DNA of 64,000 nt from NCBI RefSeq assembly GCF_009677585.1, contig NZ_WKYV01000006.1, positions 62,001 through 126,000 of the forward strand, given 5' to 3'. Origin of the DNA: Lactonifactor sp. BIOML-A5. Its GTDB lineage: Bacteria > Bacillota > Clostridia > Lachnospirales > Lachnospiraceae. This document shows positions 43,000-52,824 of the stretch, in pieces. The position numbers and the translations under genes were made by a program. The number at the start of each line of letters is the position of its first letter. The first letter of the stretch is position 1. Below the pieces are notes generated by a model. That model made no database searches. It was not told where the DNA came from and was given only the letters and a program-made list of their open reading frames with translations.

Positions 43000-44880
43000 T
43001 TAGCTGGATTTCACTTTATTCCAAAGCTCATTATAATAACTGTCCACATCATCTCCCAGGAAGCGGAAGGTCTCACAGTTTTCCAGATCTTCCCCAGTGG
43101 GAAATGCGATCCGGCTGTTTCTGATATCTTCATCTTCTATCAGCTTGCGTCCCTCCAGATTCGGGGTGGAATACGTGATGAACTCAAAATTCATGAGGGC
43201 TATGTCCGGGCGGCAGAGAAAGTTGATAAAGGCTTCTGCATTCTCTTTATTTTCCGCATTTTTGGGGATTACCCAGGAATCGATCCAGACGTTTGAGCCT
43301 TCCTTTGGGATTACATATTCCAAATCGTGGTTTTCTCTCTGTGTATAGATTGCCTCTCCGGAATAAATGACGCCGATGGCTGCCTCATTGCCTATCATTT
43401 TATCCCTCACCTGATCAATAACATAGGCCTGTACCAGGGGCTTCTGTTCGATGAGATCATTCGTGGCCTGGGTAAGTTCTCCTACCTCTGTGGAGTTCAG
43501 AGAATAGCCCCGGCGCTTAAGAGCCACGGCAAAAGCATCCCGGACACTGTCCTGCATGAGAATGTTGTCCTTATAAGTTTCATCCCACAATACGTTCCAG
43601 CTGTCAATGGGTTCATCCACCATTGTTTTGTTGTAGAGGATGCCCACAGTGCCGAAACAGTAGGGAACCGAGTATTTGTTTTCCGGGTCAAAGCTTTTTG
43701 ACTGCTCCATATAAGTAGGGTCAATATTCTTTATGTTGGGCACATTGTCCCAATTGATTTCCGCCAGAAGATCGTTCTCAATCATGCGCTGAATCATATA
43801 ATCAGAGGGACAGACCACATCATAGGAGATGGCATGGGAGAGAATCTTGGGATACATGATTTCATTGGTTTCATACTCCTCATACACCACATCAATTCCA
43901 GTTTCCTTCTCAAACAGTTCTATAGCCTCCGGATCTAGATATTCTCCCCAGTTATATACCACCACCTGCTCATTGGAGGAGGAGGTTCCCTGTACCCGGT
44001 AGAAGATTCCTCCCCCCACGATAAGGAGAATTAGTGTCACAGGAATTACCTGGCGTACGGGAAGACGTCTCTTCTTTGCCGAGGGATCTTTCCTGTCATT
44101 TTTGGATTCTTTCGGGGAGGTGTTTATAAGTATCATCAATAGGATAACTGTCACAAACAAAAGCGTGGACAGGGCATACATCTCAGGACGTATCCCTTTT
44201 CTCACTTCGGAATAAATTTTTGTGGACAGTGTGTCCACCCCAGGTCCCTTGGTAAAATGAGTGATAATAAAGTCGTCCAGGGACATAGTAAAGGCCATAA
44301 GAAATCCGGAAACCACACCGGGCAGAATATCCGGAAATACTACTTTAAAAAAGGCATACACCGGGGAGGCTCCCAGATCCAGGGCGGCCTCGTAGGTGCG
44401 CTTATTGGTCTGCCTGAGCTTAGGCATTACGCTTAAGATTACATAAGGTATGTTAAAAGTGATGTGCGCCAGCAAGATAGTGCTGAAGCCCAGGGTAAAC
44501 CGGCAGGCGATAAACAGCAGCATCAGGGAGATGCCCGTGACAATATCTGCATTCAGCATAGGAATATTGGTGATGCCCATACAGATGGTCCTGGCCCGGG
44601 ATTTCATGGAATGGATGCCGATGGATGCCGCAGTACCGATGACAGTCGCCGCAATGGCTGAGACAAATGCAATAATCAGTGTGGTGTAAAGGGCATTCAT
44701 AATGGCATTGTCCTGGAACAGAGAGATATACCATTTTCCCGTGAATCCCCCCCACTTGGCTCTTGACTTAGAGGCATTAAAAGAGAGGATGATCAAGGTT
44801 CCGATAGGGGCGTACAGCAGGAATAAAATCAGTCCCAGATATATTTTTCTGCCCATAAAATGTGTCTTCTTCCGGTTCAT
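43000..44880 (-). CDS. potCD: Polyamine ABC transporter permease fused to substrate-binding protein (PotC-PotD)
   Basis: This 626-residue fusion has residues 1-260 as a PotC-type permease with six helices and the EAA loop (YEAALDLGASPVYAFFKVVFPDILPGV). A linker and an extra helix (VIPVTLILLIVGGGIFYRV, about 283-302) follow. Residues 310-626 form a PotD-type polyamine-binding domain (VVVYNWGEYLDPEAIELFEKETG, WIDSWVIPKNAENKENAEAFI). The helix anchors the binding domain outside the membrane, replacing a lipobox. AAGGAGG lies 9 bases before the ATG; the start overlaps the potB stop. Confidence 0.93.
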   Translation of the reverse strand: MNRKKTHFMGRKIYLGLILFLLYAPIGTLIILSFNASKSRAKWGGFTGKWYISLFQDNAIMNALYTTLIIAFVSAIAATVIGTAASIGIHSMKSRARTICMGITNIPMLNADIVTGISLMLLFIACRFTLGFSTILLAHITFNIPYVILSVMPKLRQTNKRTYEAALDLGASPVYAFFKVVFPDILPGVVSGFLMAFTMSLDDFIITHFTKGPGVDTLSTKIYSEVRKGIRPEMYALSTLLFVTVILLMILINTSPKESKNDRKDPSAKKRRLPVRQVIPVTLILLIVGGGIFYRVQGTSSSNEQVVVYNWGEYLDPEAIELFEKETGIDVVYEEYETNEIMYPKILSHAISYDVVCPSDYMIQRMIENDLLAEINWDNVPNIKNIDPTYMEQSKSFDPENKYSVPYCFGTVGILYNKTMVDEPIDSWNVLWDETYKDNILMQDSVRDAFAVALKRRGYSLNSTEVGELTQATNDLIEQKPLVQAYVIDQVRDKMIGNEAAIGVIYSGEAIYTQRENHDLEYVIPKEGSNVWIDSWVIPKNAENKENAEAFINFLCRPDIALMNFEFITYSTPNLEGRKLIEDEDIRNSRIAFPTGEDLENCETFRFLGDDVDSYYNELWNKVKSS

Positions 44881-45698
44881 CAGAACATACCTCCTTCCCC
44901 GTCTTTGTCGTATTTATTCATCACCGCCATACTCAGAAGGATAAATACCATCATGACCAGGGACAGACCGCTGCCCACATGCCAGTTGCTGCCCTGTTTG
45001 AACTTCTGTTCTATGACATTTCCGATTAGGAGGATCTTGCTTCCTCCCAGGAGGTCGGATATGACGAAGGTAGTCAGAGCCGGAACGAATACCATAATAA
45101 TCCCGCTGATGACACCGGGCATGCTCAGAGGGAGTATGATCTTCCGAAAGGTATAAGCCTCCGTCGCCCCCAGATCCCGGGCGGCATTGATGATGTCCCT
45201 GTCGATTTTCAGCAGGGCGTTGTACAGGGGCAGCACCATAAAAGGCAGAAAGTTGTACACCATACCCAGGATAATGGCATAAGGCGTATTGATAATCTGC
45301 AGGGAGGGCAGGTGCAGAAACCCAAGTATCTGATTAATAATCCCGTTTTTCTCCAAAAGCGTCTGCCAGGCCATGGTGCGCAGAAGAAAATTCATCCACA
45401 TGGGAAGAATAAAGATCAAGACAATAAAGCCGGACTGGCTGACATTCATATTCACCAGGATCATGGCCAGGGGATAGGCCAGAATCAGGCAGACCGCTGT
45501 GCTGATGATGGACAGGATCAGAGAGAGCCCCAGGGCCTTAAAGTTCTCCCGGGTGCCGATGGCCAAAAGATTGCTCAGGGTAAAGCCTCCGTCCTCCCCG
45601 GTGAGACCGTAATAAAAAATCATGGCGAGGGGTATGAGGATAAAGGCGGCGGCCCAGATAAGATACGGCCCTGTAAGTAACTTTTTATGACTATTCAT
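44880..45698 (-). CDS. potB: Polyamine ABC transporter permease PotB
   Basis: This permease of about 272 residues has six helices and a C-terminal EAA loop ([26 protein letters not shown]). The frame opens at 45719, but AGGAGG lies inside that extension, 9-10 bases before ATG 45698, which overlaps the potA stop by 8 bases (ATGAATAG). It pairs with the permease half of the PotC-PotD fusion. Confidence 0.93.
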   Translation of the reverse strand: MNSHKKLLTGPYLIWAAAFILIPLAMIFYYGLTGEDGGFTLSNLLAIGTRENFKALGLSLILSIISTAVCLILAYPLAMILVNMNVSQSGFIVLIFILPMWMNFLLRTMAWQTLLEKNGIINQILGFLHLPSLQIINTPYAIILGMVYNFLPFMVLPLYNALLKIDRDIINAARDLGATEAYTFRKIILPLSMPGVISGIIMVFVPALTTFVISDLLGGSKILLIGNVIEQKFKQGSNWHVGSGLSLVMMVFILLSMAVMNKYDKDGEGGMF

Positions 45699-46764
45699 CG
45701 ATGGATACCGCCTCCTCATCCTCAGATTCTGGTTTGTTCATGATCTGTATATCAAAGGGATCTACATGGAGCCCCACCCGCTGGCCCACCGGGGACATAT
45801 CTGTGCTGTGCACCAGCCAGCAGAAGCCGTTGGCCTCCACTTCCATTTCATAGTGCACACCTTTAAAGATCAGGTGGGTGACAATTCCCTGCATCGTCCC
45901 CTGACTGGGCTCCACAAGATCGATATCCTCCGGGCGGATGACCACATCCACCGGCTTGTTTTTTCCAAAGCCCACGTCCACACAGGGAAATTTCACCCCG
46001 AGTATCTCCACCAGCTTATCTTCCAGCATAATGCCGTCCAGAATATTGCTCTCACCGATAAAGTCAGCCACAAATGCATTCTGGGGTTCATTATAGATAT
46101 CTTCCGGAGTCCCCATCTGCTGAATGTATCCCTGGTTCATAACAATAATTGTGTCAGACATGGTAAGGGCCTCTTCCTGATCGTGTGTCACATAGATAAA
46201 GGTGATTCCCAGTTCGTTTTTCAGACGGATAAGCTCATACTGCATATCCTGCCGAAGCTTCAGATCCAGTGCCCCCAGAGGTTCGTCCAGGAGCAGGACC
46301 TTAGGCTCATTGACAATGGCTCTTGCAATGGCCACCCGCTGCTGCTGGCCGCCGCTGAGAGAATCGGGGTATCTGCTGCCGAACCCCTCCAGATTCACCA
46401 GCTTTAAGGCGTAGTGGATCTTATCCCTGATATAGGTATCCGTCTTTTTTGCTATCTTAAGTCCGAAGGCAATGTTTTCCGCAATGGTCATGTGGGAAAA
46501 AAGCGCGTATTTTTGAAATACTGTGTTCAGATTCCGTTTGTTGGGAGGAAGGCTGGTAATATCCTCTCCGTCAAAAATTACCTGTCCGGAATCCGGTGTC
46601 TCAAAGCCGCCCATAATGCGCAGGGTGGTAGTCTTGCCGCAGCCGCTGGGGCCCAGAAGTGTCAGGAACTCATTTTCCCTTATGGAGAGATTCAAATTAT
46701 CTAAAATCACCTGATCATCATAGGATTTCGTTATATCTATCAAATCAATTAAAATACGATCCAT
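45691..46764 (-). CDS. potA: Spermidine/putrescine ABC transporter ATPase PotA
   Basis: This 357-residue ATPase has Walker A GPSGCGKT (38-45), signature [15 protein letters not shown], Walker [13 protein letters not shown] and H-loop [12 protein letters not shown]-terminal TOBE domain has [18 protein letters not shown]. Normal length for PotA. First gene of the potA-potB-potCD operon; its leader contains a 22-bp perfect hairpin. AAGGAGAC precedes the ATG. Confidence 0.95.
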   Translation of the reverse strand: MDRILIDLIDITKSYDDQVILDNLNLSIRENEFLTLLGPSGCGKTTTLRIMGGFETPDSGQVIFDGEDITSLPPNKRNLNTVFQKYALFSHMTIAENIAFGLKIAKKTDTYIRDKIHYALKLVNLEGFGSRYPDSLSGGQQQRVAIARAIVNEPKVLLLDEPLGALDLKLRQDMQYELIRLKNELGITFIYVTHDQEEALTMSDTIIVMNQGYIQQMGTPEDIYNEPQNAFVADFIGESNILDGIMLEDKLVEILGVKFPCVDVGFGKNKPVDVVIRPEDIDLVEPSQGTMQGIVTHLIFKGVHYEMEVEANGFCWLVHSTDMSPVGQRVGLHVDPFDIQIMNKPESEDEEAVSIDE

Positions 46765-46787
46765 TTCCAGTCTCCTTTGTACGGGCG

Positions 46788-46840
46788 CTTTAACCGCCTG
46801 GCAAATAAGAAGTTTTTCCTTATTTGCCAGGCGGTTAAAG
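46788..46840. promoter_or_regulatory. 22-bp perfect hairpin in the pot operon leader
   Basis: Arms 46788-46809 and 46819-46840 pair without mismatch around a 9-base loop, 24 bases upstream of potA. On the minus strand no T-run follows. It could be an attenuator, an operator or a palindromic repeat. The rest of the gap to 47038 is AT-rich and holds a promoter for the next gene. Confidence 0.6.
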
Positions 46841-46974
46841 TACCATTCTTAGACAAATTATACAGGAAGAGGCAGGTATGTCAATACCATTTTTTTATGT
46901 TTTCCATAATAATAAGAAGAAATTTTACACACTTTTATCCTTTGGAAGGAAGATGTTAAAAATACGTAATAAGA

Positions 46975-47003
46975 TTGTGCAAAGAAAAAGTTTGTGGTAG
47001 AAT
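46975..47003 (+). promoter_or_regulatory. Candidate promoter of the lactonase gene
   Basis: TTGTGC (46975-46980) and TAGAAT (46998-47003) have 17-base spacing and lie 36 bases before the gene. Confidence 0.5.
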
Positions 47004-47038
47004 GTTTAAAGATTAGTGTAAAGTTAGGAGGGTATTGC

Positions 47039-48109
47039 ATGAATAAAGACAAATATGTGGCATATGTAGGAACCTATACCCATGGAAGCAGTATCGGAAT
47101 TCATCTGTATGATTTGAATGTGGAAGAAGGCACGATGAAGGAACGGAAAGTAATTCCTGTCAATAACTCTTCCCATATAGCAAAATCTAAGAACGGCAAA
47201 TATCTGTACTCTATTGCAGACGAGGGTGTGGCCGTATTCTCCATAGCTCCCGACGGTGATCTTACCTTCATCAATCAGGTAGACATCGACGGCATGAGAG
47301 GCTGTCATCTGTCCACAGATGTGGACGGTAAATATCTTTTTGTTTCCGGTTATCATGACGGAAAGGTTACGGTAGTACATACCCACAGGGACGGCAGACT
47401 GGGCAGCGTCATGGATGGTGTGTTTCACAGGGGCCTGGGCAGCGTGGCTGAGAGAAACTTCCGCCCCCATGTGAGCTGTGTAAGGCCTACGCCGGACAAC
47501 AAGTATATCTGTGCAGTGGACAATGGAATTGATCAGATTAAAATTTACCGGATCAATGACAGAACCCATAAGCTGGAGCTGGTGGATGTACTTAGATGTA
47601 AAAGAGAGTCTGCACCCAGAAATATCAAGTTCAGCAAAGACGGCAAATTTGCCTATGTAATATTTGAGCTGGCCAATACCATAGAGGTGTATTCCTACGA
47701 CGGAAGCGGAAAACTGCCGCAGTTCGAACGCCTCCAGGAGATCAGCGTTCTGGCGGCCACAGATGATGAAAAGCACGATGCAGCTTCCGGAATCTGCCTG
47801 TCACCTGACGGAAGCCACCTGTTCTGCTCAACAGCGGGGGAGGATACCGTGGGAATGTTTGAAGTAGATCCCACCGCCGGACTTCTGGAGAAAAGATTTG
47901 TGCTGCCTATAAGCGGAGAGTACCCCAAGGATCTGGAGATATTCCCGGACGGAAAGCACATTGCAGTTGCCAATCATGCATCCAATACCATTACGACGTT
48001 TACAATTGACTATGATAAGAATATTTTAGTTATGAAAGGGAAACCACTGAAAGTAGAGACGCCGAATTGTATCCTCATATCTAAAATAGAAGAAAGCCCT
48101 GTGAATTAA
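47039..48109 (+). CDS. Lactonase family seven-bladed beta-propeller (YbhE-like)
   Basis: This 356-residue cytoplasmic protein is of the Lactonase/6-phosphogluconolactonase (Pgl-YbhE) family. Repeated blade motifs are seen (SKNGKYLYSIADEGVAVFSI, KDGKFAYVIFELANTIEVYS, LSPDGSHLFCSTAGEDTVGMF, FPDGKHIAVANHASNTITTF), along with the family N terminus YVAYVGTYTHGSSIGIHLY. The exact substrate is not shown by sequence. The frame opens at 46994, but TAGGAGGG precedes ATG 47039. Confidence 0.88.
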   Translation: MNKDKYVAYVGTYTHGSSIGIHLYDLNVEEGTMKERKVIPVNNSSHIAKSKNGKYLYSIADEGVAVFSIAPDGDLTFINQVDIDGMRGCHLSTDVDGKYLFVSGYHDGKVTVVHTHRDGRLGSVMDGVFHRGLGSVAERNFRPHVSCVRPTPDNKYICAVDNGIDQIKIYRINDRTHKLELVDVLRCKRESAPRNIKFSKDGKFAYVIFELANTIEVYSYDGSGKLPQFERLQEISVLAATDDEKHDAASGICLSPDGSHLFCSTAGEDTVGMFEVDPTAGLLEKRFVLPISGEYPKDLEIFPDGKHIAVANHASNTITTFTIDYDKNILVMKGKPLKVETPNCILISKIEESPVN

Positions 48110-48126
48110 GAAAGGAAGTGTTGTTC

Positions 48127-48192
48127 ATGGAAGGTGGGCCTAGTCCTAGGTGGGATAGAATTTTTGAAAAAATGAATACTAAAGTTCTATAG
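48127..48192 (+). CDS. Possible 21-residue leader peptide upstream of corA
   Basis: ATG 48127 opens a 21-codon frame reading MEGGPSPRWDRIFEKMNTKV plus Leu and ending TAG 48190-48192. GAAAGGAAG at 48110-48118 is a good ribosome binding site. Two Pro codons near the start recall the acidic, Pro-rich leader of enterobacterial mgtA, where low magnesium causes stalling. A hairpin, CGCTGCC/GGCAGCG, ends just before the corA ribosome binding site and could be the switch. No homologue comparison was possible. Confidence 0.4.
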   Translation: MEGGPSPRWDRIFEKMNTKVL

Positions 48193-48249
48193 GCAGGATG
48201 CGGCCATTTTTCGCTGCCCCCTGTCTGTAGGCAGCGAAAGGAGATAACC

Positions 48250-49191
48250 ATGATTCGAGTTTTTAAGACAATGGATGGAAATATCCATCAGGTAAATGAG
48301 GCAACAGAGGGCTGCTGGGTGGCACTCACAGATCCAACGGCAACAGAGCTGTTCGAGATCTCCAACAAATACGGGATAGAGGTGGACGATCTCAGGGCGC
48401 CTCTGGATGAGGAAGAGCGTTCCCGTATTGAAGTAGAGGATGAATATACCCTGATTCTGGTGGATATCCCGGTCATAGAAGAGCGGAACGACAAGGACTG
48501 GTATGGGACCATCCCTCTGGGTATAATTGTAACAAAGGAAATGATATTTACTGTCTGCCTGGAGGACACCCTGATTCTGGAGCGTTTTATGGACGGCCGT
48601 GTCAGGAATTTCTATACGTATATGAAGACAAGATTTATACTTCAGATTCTGTATAAGAATGCCAGTATGTATCTGCATTATCTGCGCATTATTGATAAGA
48701 AGAGTGTGGAGGTGGAAGAAAAACTCCACCTGTCTACCAGGAACCAGGAGCTGATAGAGCTTCTGGAGCTGGAAAAGAGTCTTGTATACTTCACCACGTC
48801 TCTTAGGGCCAACGAGGTGGTTTTGGAAAAGCTCCTAAAGGTGGAGAGCATTAAGCAGTATCCGGAAGACACAGACCTTCTGGAAGACGTTATTATTGAG
48901 AATAAACAGGCCATTGAGATGTCGAATATCTACAGCGGGATTCTAAGCGGTATGATGGACGCCTTTGCCTCTGTAATTTCAAACAATCTGAATATTGTGA
49001 TGAAGTTTCTGGCAACAGTAACCATTGTAATGTCCATACCAACCATGATTTTCAGCGCGTACGGCATGAATGTCAACAGCGCGGGGATGCCCTTTGCGGG
49101 AAGTCCCTACGGATTTTTGATTGTGATTTTACTGTCTCTGCTGTTAAGCCTTGTGGTTGCTTTTATTTTCTCAAAGAAAAATCTATTTTAA
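48250..49191 (+). CDS. corA: CorA-family divalent cation transporter
   Basis: This 313-residue protein forms a pentameric magnesium/cobalt channel. The N-terminal cytoplasmic domain is followed by a long stalk helix and two C-terminal transmembrane helices, with the pore signature YGMN (about 274-277) after TM1. The second helix ends in a Lys-rich tail (FSKKNLF). AAAGGAG precedes the ATG. It heads the corA/rhomboid-like/pyk/lysA operon and is preceded by a possible regulatory leader. Confidence 0.93.
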   Translation: MIRVFKTMDGNIHQVNEATEGCWVALTDPTATELFEISNKYGIEVDDLRAPLDEEERSRIEVEDEYTLILVDIPVIEERNDKDWYGTIPLGIIVTKEMIFTVCLEDTLILERFMDGRVRNFYTYMKTRFILQILYKNASMYLHYLRIIDKKSVEVEEKLHLSTRNQELIELLELEKSLVYFTTSLRANEVVLEKLLKVESIKQYPEDTDLLEDVIIENKQAIEMSNIYSGILSGMMDAFASVISNNLNIVMKFLATVTIVMSIPTMIFSAYGMNVNSAGMPFAGSPYGFLIVILLSLLLSLVVAFIFSKKNLF

Positions 49192-49203
49192 GTAAGGAGC
49201 ATT

Positions 49204-50028
49204 ATGAAGTTTTTCAATAAATTAGAACGAAAATATGGAAGATATGCAATTTCAAATCTGACCAGATATATTATCATCTGCTATGTGATAGGGTATCTGC
49301 TTGCACTGGCGGCGCCATGGCTTCTTACCATACTTACCCTGGACCCTGGTAAAATTCTGCACGGGCAGGTCTGGCGTCTGGTAACGTGGGTTTTAATTCC
49401 TCCCGGAGGACTTAGTATATTTACTATCATTATGCTGTTTTTCTATTATTCTTTAGGGTCAGCACTTGAGAAAACCTGGGGGGATTTCCGATATAATATG
49501 TATATTCTTACAGGACTCGTGGCAACCGTGATTGGTTCCTTTATCCTGTTTTTTGTGTCAGGGGGCAGCAACTACAGCGGTGCCTTCAGCACATACTATA
49601 TTAACCTGTCAATCTTTCTGGCTTTTGCAGCCAGCTATCCGGATATGCAGGTACTGCTCTATTTTGTAATTCCCATCAAAATTAAGTGGATGGCATACCT
49701 GGATATCGCATACCTGGCCATTTCCTTCTATCAGTCCGGCTGGGGGGGACGGGTGGCAATCATCGCATCCCTGTTTAACTTTATTGTATTTTTCTTCGCC
49801 ACCAGGGACTTAAACCGGATATCTCCAAAGGAAATCCACAGAAAGCAAAAGTTTGCCAAAGCAGTGAACCCCACCCGCACCGGGGATGGGGTGACAAAGC
49901 ACAAATGTGCAATCTGCGGCAGGACTGAAAAGGACGGAGCCAACCTGGAGTTCCGTTTCTGCTCCAAATGCAATGGGAATTATGAGTATTGTCAGGATCA
50001 TTTATTTACACATGAACATGTAAAGTAG
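49204..50028 (+). CDS. Rhomboid-like membrane protein with zinc ribbon, probably non-proteolytic
   Basis: This 274-residue protein has six hydrophobic segments in the first 195 residues and the rhomboid-type hallmark HGQVWRLVTWVLIPPG (the family WR motif). The catalytic GxSG serine motif is not found in the corresponding helix (TYYINLSIFLAFAASY), and no matching active-site His is clear, so it should be a pseudoprotease. The C terminus carries CAICGR...CSKCNG, a zinc-ribbon-like tail. It lies 12 bases after corA and 16 before pyk. Confidence 0.75.
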   Translation: MKFFNKLERKYGRYAISNLTRYIIICYVIGYLLALAAPWLLTILTLDPGKILHGQVWRLVTWVLIPPGGLSIFTIIMLFFYYSLGSALEKTWGDFRYNMYILTGLVATVIGSFILFFVSGGSNYSGAFSTYYINLSIFLAFAASYPDMQVLLYFVIPIKIKWMAYLDIAYLAISFYQSGWGGRVAIIASLFNFIVFFFATRDLNRISPKEIHRKQKFAKAVNPTRTGDGVTKHKCAICGRTEKDGANLEFRFCSKCNGNYEYCQDHLFTHEHVK

Positions 50029-50044
50029 AGGAGACAAGGAATCT

Positions 50045-51481
50045 ATGAGAAAAACAAAAATTATTTGTACGATGGGGCCGAACACGAATAAAAAGACAAC
50101 CATGAGGGCATTAGTAAAGAATGGCATGGATGTTGCAAGATTCAACTTTTCCCACGGAGACCATGCAGAGCAGCAGTCCCGGATTGATCTTCTGAAGAAT
50201 GTCCGGGAAGAGCTGAACAAACCGGTAGCTCTTCTTTTGGATACCAAAGGTCCGGAGATTCGAACCGGGCTGCTGGAAGACGGAAAAAAAGTGACCCTGC
50301 GGGAAGGGGAAGAGTTTACCCTCTATACGGAAGAGCTTGTGGGCAATGAAAAAGGATGTTCTATTACGTATCCCGGACTTGTAAGAGATGTTGATGCGGG
50401 CAATAAAATTTTAATAGACGACGGTCTGATTGAGCTGGAAGTAGAAAAAGCAAAGGCAGGGAAAATTATCTGCAAAGTTTTAAACGGCGGAGAGCTGGGC
50501 GAGAGAAAAGGCGTGAATGTGCCAAATGTGAAGGTAAAACTGCCGGCAATCACGGAAAAAGACAAAGAGGACATTCTCTTCGGGATCCAGCAGGAGTTTG
50601 ATTTTATCGCTGCTTCCTTTGTGCGCAACGCTGCCGCTATCAAAGAGATCCGGAAGCTGCTGCGTGATAACGGCGGAGAGCATATTGCCATCATCGCCAA
50701 GATAGAGAACGCAGAGGGCGTGGAAAATATTAACGAGATTATCAGTGTCTCCGACGGCATTATGGTAGCAAGAGGGGATCTGGGGGTAGAGATACCTGCA
50801 CAGGAAGTGCCCCATATACAAAAAGAGATTATAAGCAAATGCAACATGAAATACATTCCGGTTATCACAGCCACACAGATGTTGGATTCTATGATCCGCA
50901 ATCCAAGACCTACCAGGGCGGAAGTGACAGACGTGGCCAATGCAGTCTACGACGGAACGGATGCGATAATGCTCTCCGGAGAGACCGCTGCGGGCAAATA
51001 TCCCATTGAGGCCCTTAAGATGATGGGTGAGATCGCGGAGGCCACAGAGCCTTATGTGGATTACCGTTCCCATATGCTGCACAGAAGCATGTTCCGGGAA
51101 ACCAGTGTATCCAGTGCAGTGGGAATTGCAGCAGTGCAGACAGCCAAGAACATTAATGCAGACTGTATCGTCACACCTACCATTTCCGGACAGACCGCAA
51201 GGCTGATCTCCAGTTTCCGTCCGGAAGTTCCTATCTATGCAGTGACGCCAAATGAGTCTACACAGCACAAGATGCAGCTCTACTGGGGGGTGACTCCACT
51301 AAAGGGATATGAAAAAGATACCACAGAGCACATCATTAACCATGCCATGGGTACGGTAAAAAGAAAACGTTTGGTAAAGAAGGGGGATCTGGTAGTCTTC
51401 ACAGCCGGAGATCCTGCGACCAACACCAGAACCGGTGAGGGAGCCATTACCAACATGATGCATGTGGTAGAGGCAAAATAG
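50045..51481 (+). CDS. pyk: Pyruvate kinase
   Basis: This 478-residue glycolytic enzyme converts phosphoenolpyruvate and ADP to pyruvate and ATP. It opens with TKIICTMGPNTNKKTTMRAL and NGMDVARFNFSHGDH (substrate and K+ site residues). The catalytic signature IIAKIENAEGVENI contains the active-site Lys, and MVARGDLGVEIP and ATQMLDSMI follow. It has the normal C-terminal allosteric domain, without the extra PEP-utiliser domain found in some Firmicutes. Confidence 0.96.
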   Translation: MRKTKIICTMGPNTNKKTTMRALVKNGMDVARFNFSHGDHAEQQSRIDLLKNVREELNKPVALLLDTKGPEIRTGLLEDGKKVTLREGEEFTLYTEELVGNEKGCSITYPGLVRDVDAGNKILIDDGLIELEVEKAKAGKIICKVLNGGELGERKGVNVPNVKVKLPAITEKDKEDILFGIQQEFDFIAASFVRNAAAIKEIRKLLRDNGGEHIAIIAKIENAEGVENINEIISVSDGIMVARGDLGVEIPAQEVPHIQKEIISKCNMKYIPVITATQMLDSMIRNPRPTRAEVTDVANAVYDGTDAIMLSGETAAGKYPIEALKMMGEIAEATEPYVDYRSHMLHRSMFRETSVSSAVGIAAVQTAKNINADCIVTPTISGQTARLISSFRPEVPIYAVTPNESTQHKMQLYWGVTPLKGYEKDTTEHIINHAMGTVKRKRLVKKGDLVVFTAGDPATNTRTGEGAITNMMHVVEAK

Positions 51482-51507
51482 CAGAAACAAAACGAGGAGA
51501 TGAAAAA

Positions 51508-52785
51508 ATGACTAAAGAACCATTCGTTACATACGAAAAACTCAAAGAGATCAATGAAGCTTATCCCACCCCTTTTTATCTCTATGATGAAAAGGGGATT
51601 CGGGAGAATGCGCAGGCGGTAAAAGAGGCGTTTTCCTGGAACCCGGGGTTTCGGGAATACTTTGCAGTAAAGGCCACGCCCAATCCCTTCCTGATTGATA
51701 TCCTGAGGGAGTATGGCTGCGGCTGTGACTGTTCTTCTATGACAGAGCTTATGATGGCCCATGCCCTGGGCTGCAGGCCGGAGGAAATTATGTTCTCTTC
51801 CAACGCAACTCCTGCGGAAGAGTATCAGTATGCCAGAGAGATAGGGGCTATCATTAACCTGGATGATATTACCCACATTGATTTTCTGGAACAGGTAACA
51901 GGGAGCATTCCGGAAACCATCAGCTGCCGCTATAATCCCGGAGGATTATTTAAGATCAGCAATGATATTATGGACAATCCGGGGGACGCCAAATACGGCA
52001 TGACCACAGAGCAGCTGTTTGAGGCTTTCCGCACATTAAAGGCAAAGGGAGCAAAGGAATTTGGCATTCACGCTTTCCTGGCCAGCAATACTGTGACGAA
52101 TGAGTATTATCCCATGCTGGCAAAGGTACTTTTTGAGGTTGCGGTTAAGCTTCAGAGAGAGACCGGCGCCCATATTAGTTTTATCAATCTTTCCGGTGGA
52201 ATCGGAATCCCTTACCGCCCGGATCAGGAGTCCAATGATATCCGTGTGATTGGGGAAGGAGTCCGCAAAGTATATGAGGAAGTCCTTGTCTCTGCAGGGA
52301 TGGGGGATGTGGCTCTCTATACAGAGCTGGGACGCTTTATGATGGGGCCTTACGGCGCCCTGGTGACAAAGGCAATCCATGAGAAGCATACCCACAAAGA
52401 ATACATTGGCTGCGATGCCTGTGCCGTAAACCTTATGCGGCCGGCTATGTATGGGGCCTACCATCATTTGACCGTTATGGGAAAAGAGGATTCCCCCTGT
52501 GACCATATGTATGATGTGACAGGTTCTCTCTGTGAAAACAATGACAAATTCGCTATTGACCGGATGCTTCCCAGGATCGACAAAGGGGATCTGCTGTTTA
52601 TCCATGATGCCGGAGCCCATGGATTTTCCATGGGGTATAACTATAACGGAAAGCTGAAATCTGCGGAGCTGCTTTTAAAAGAGGACGGAAGCGTGCAGAT
52701 GATACGCAGAGCGGAGACTGCAAAGGATTATTTTGCAACTTTTGACTGTTTTGACATCTATCAGAAACTAGTGTCTGACAAATAA
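51508..52785 (+). CDS. lysA: Diaminopimelate decarboxylase
   Basis: This 425-residue PLP enzyme of fold type III catalyses the last step of lysine synthesis. The PLP lysine is K55 in YFAVKATPN; NLSGGIGIP binds the PLP phosphate; LRPELGR-equivalent ELGRFMMGPYGALVTKA and the Cys-containing GSLCENNDKFA motif complete the active site. It is the last gene of the corA-pyk operon and is followed by a strong terminator. Decarboxylases for other diamino acids are related, but the GSLCEN motif supports LysA. Confidence 0.88.
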   Translation: MTKEPFVTYEKLKEINEAYPTPFYLYDEKGIRENAQAVKEAFSWNPGFREYFAVKATPNPFLIDILREYGCGCDCSSMTELMMAHALGCRPEEIMFSSNATPAEEYQYAREIGAIINLDDITHIDFLEQVTGSIPETISCRYNPGGLFKISNDIMDNPGDAKYGMTTEQLFEAFRTLKAKGAKEFGIHAFLASNTVTNEYYPMLAKVLFEVAVKLQRETGAHISFINLSGGIGIPYRPDQESNDIRVIGEGVRKVYEEVLVSAGMGDVALYTELGRFMMGPYGALVTKAIHEKHTHKEYIGCDACAVNLMRPAMYGAYHHLTVMGKEDSPCDHMYDVTGSLCENNDKFAIDRMLPRIDKGDLLFIHDAGAHGFSMGYNYNGKLKSAELLLKEDGSVQMIRRAETAKDYFATFDCFDIYQKLVSDK

Positions 52786-52797
52786 TATACGATAGCA

Positions 52798-52824
52798 GGG
52801 GGAAGCATTTGCTCCCCCTTTTTT
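52798..52824 (+). terminator. Rho-independent terminator after lysA
   Basis: GGGGG (52798-52802) and AGC pair with GCT and CCCCC (52811-52818) with one bulged A, followed by T6 (52819-52824). Confidence 0.88.
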
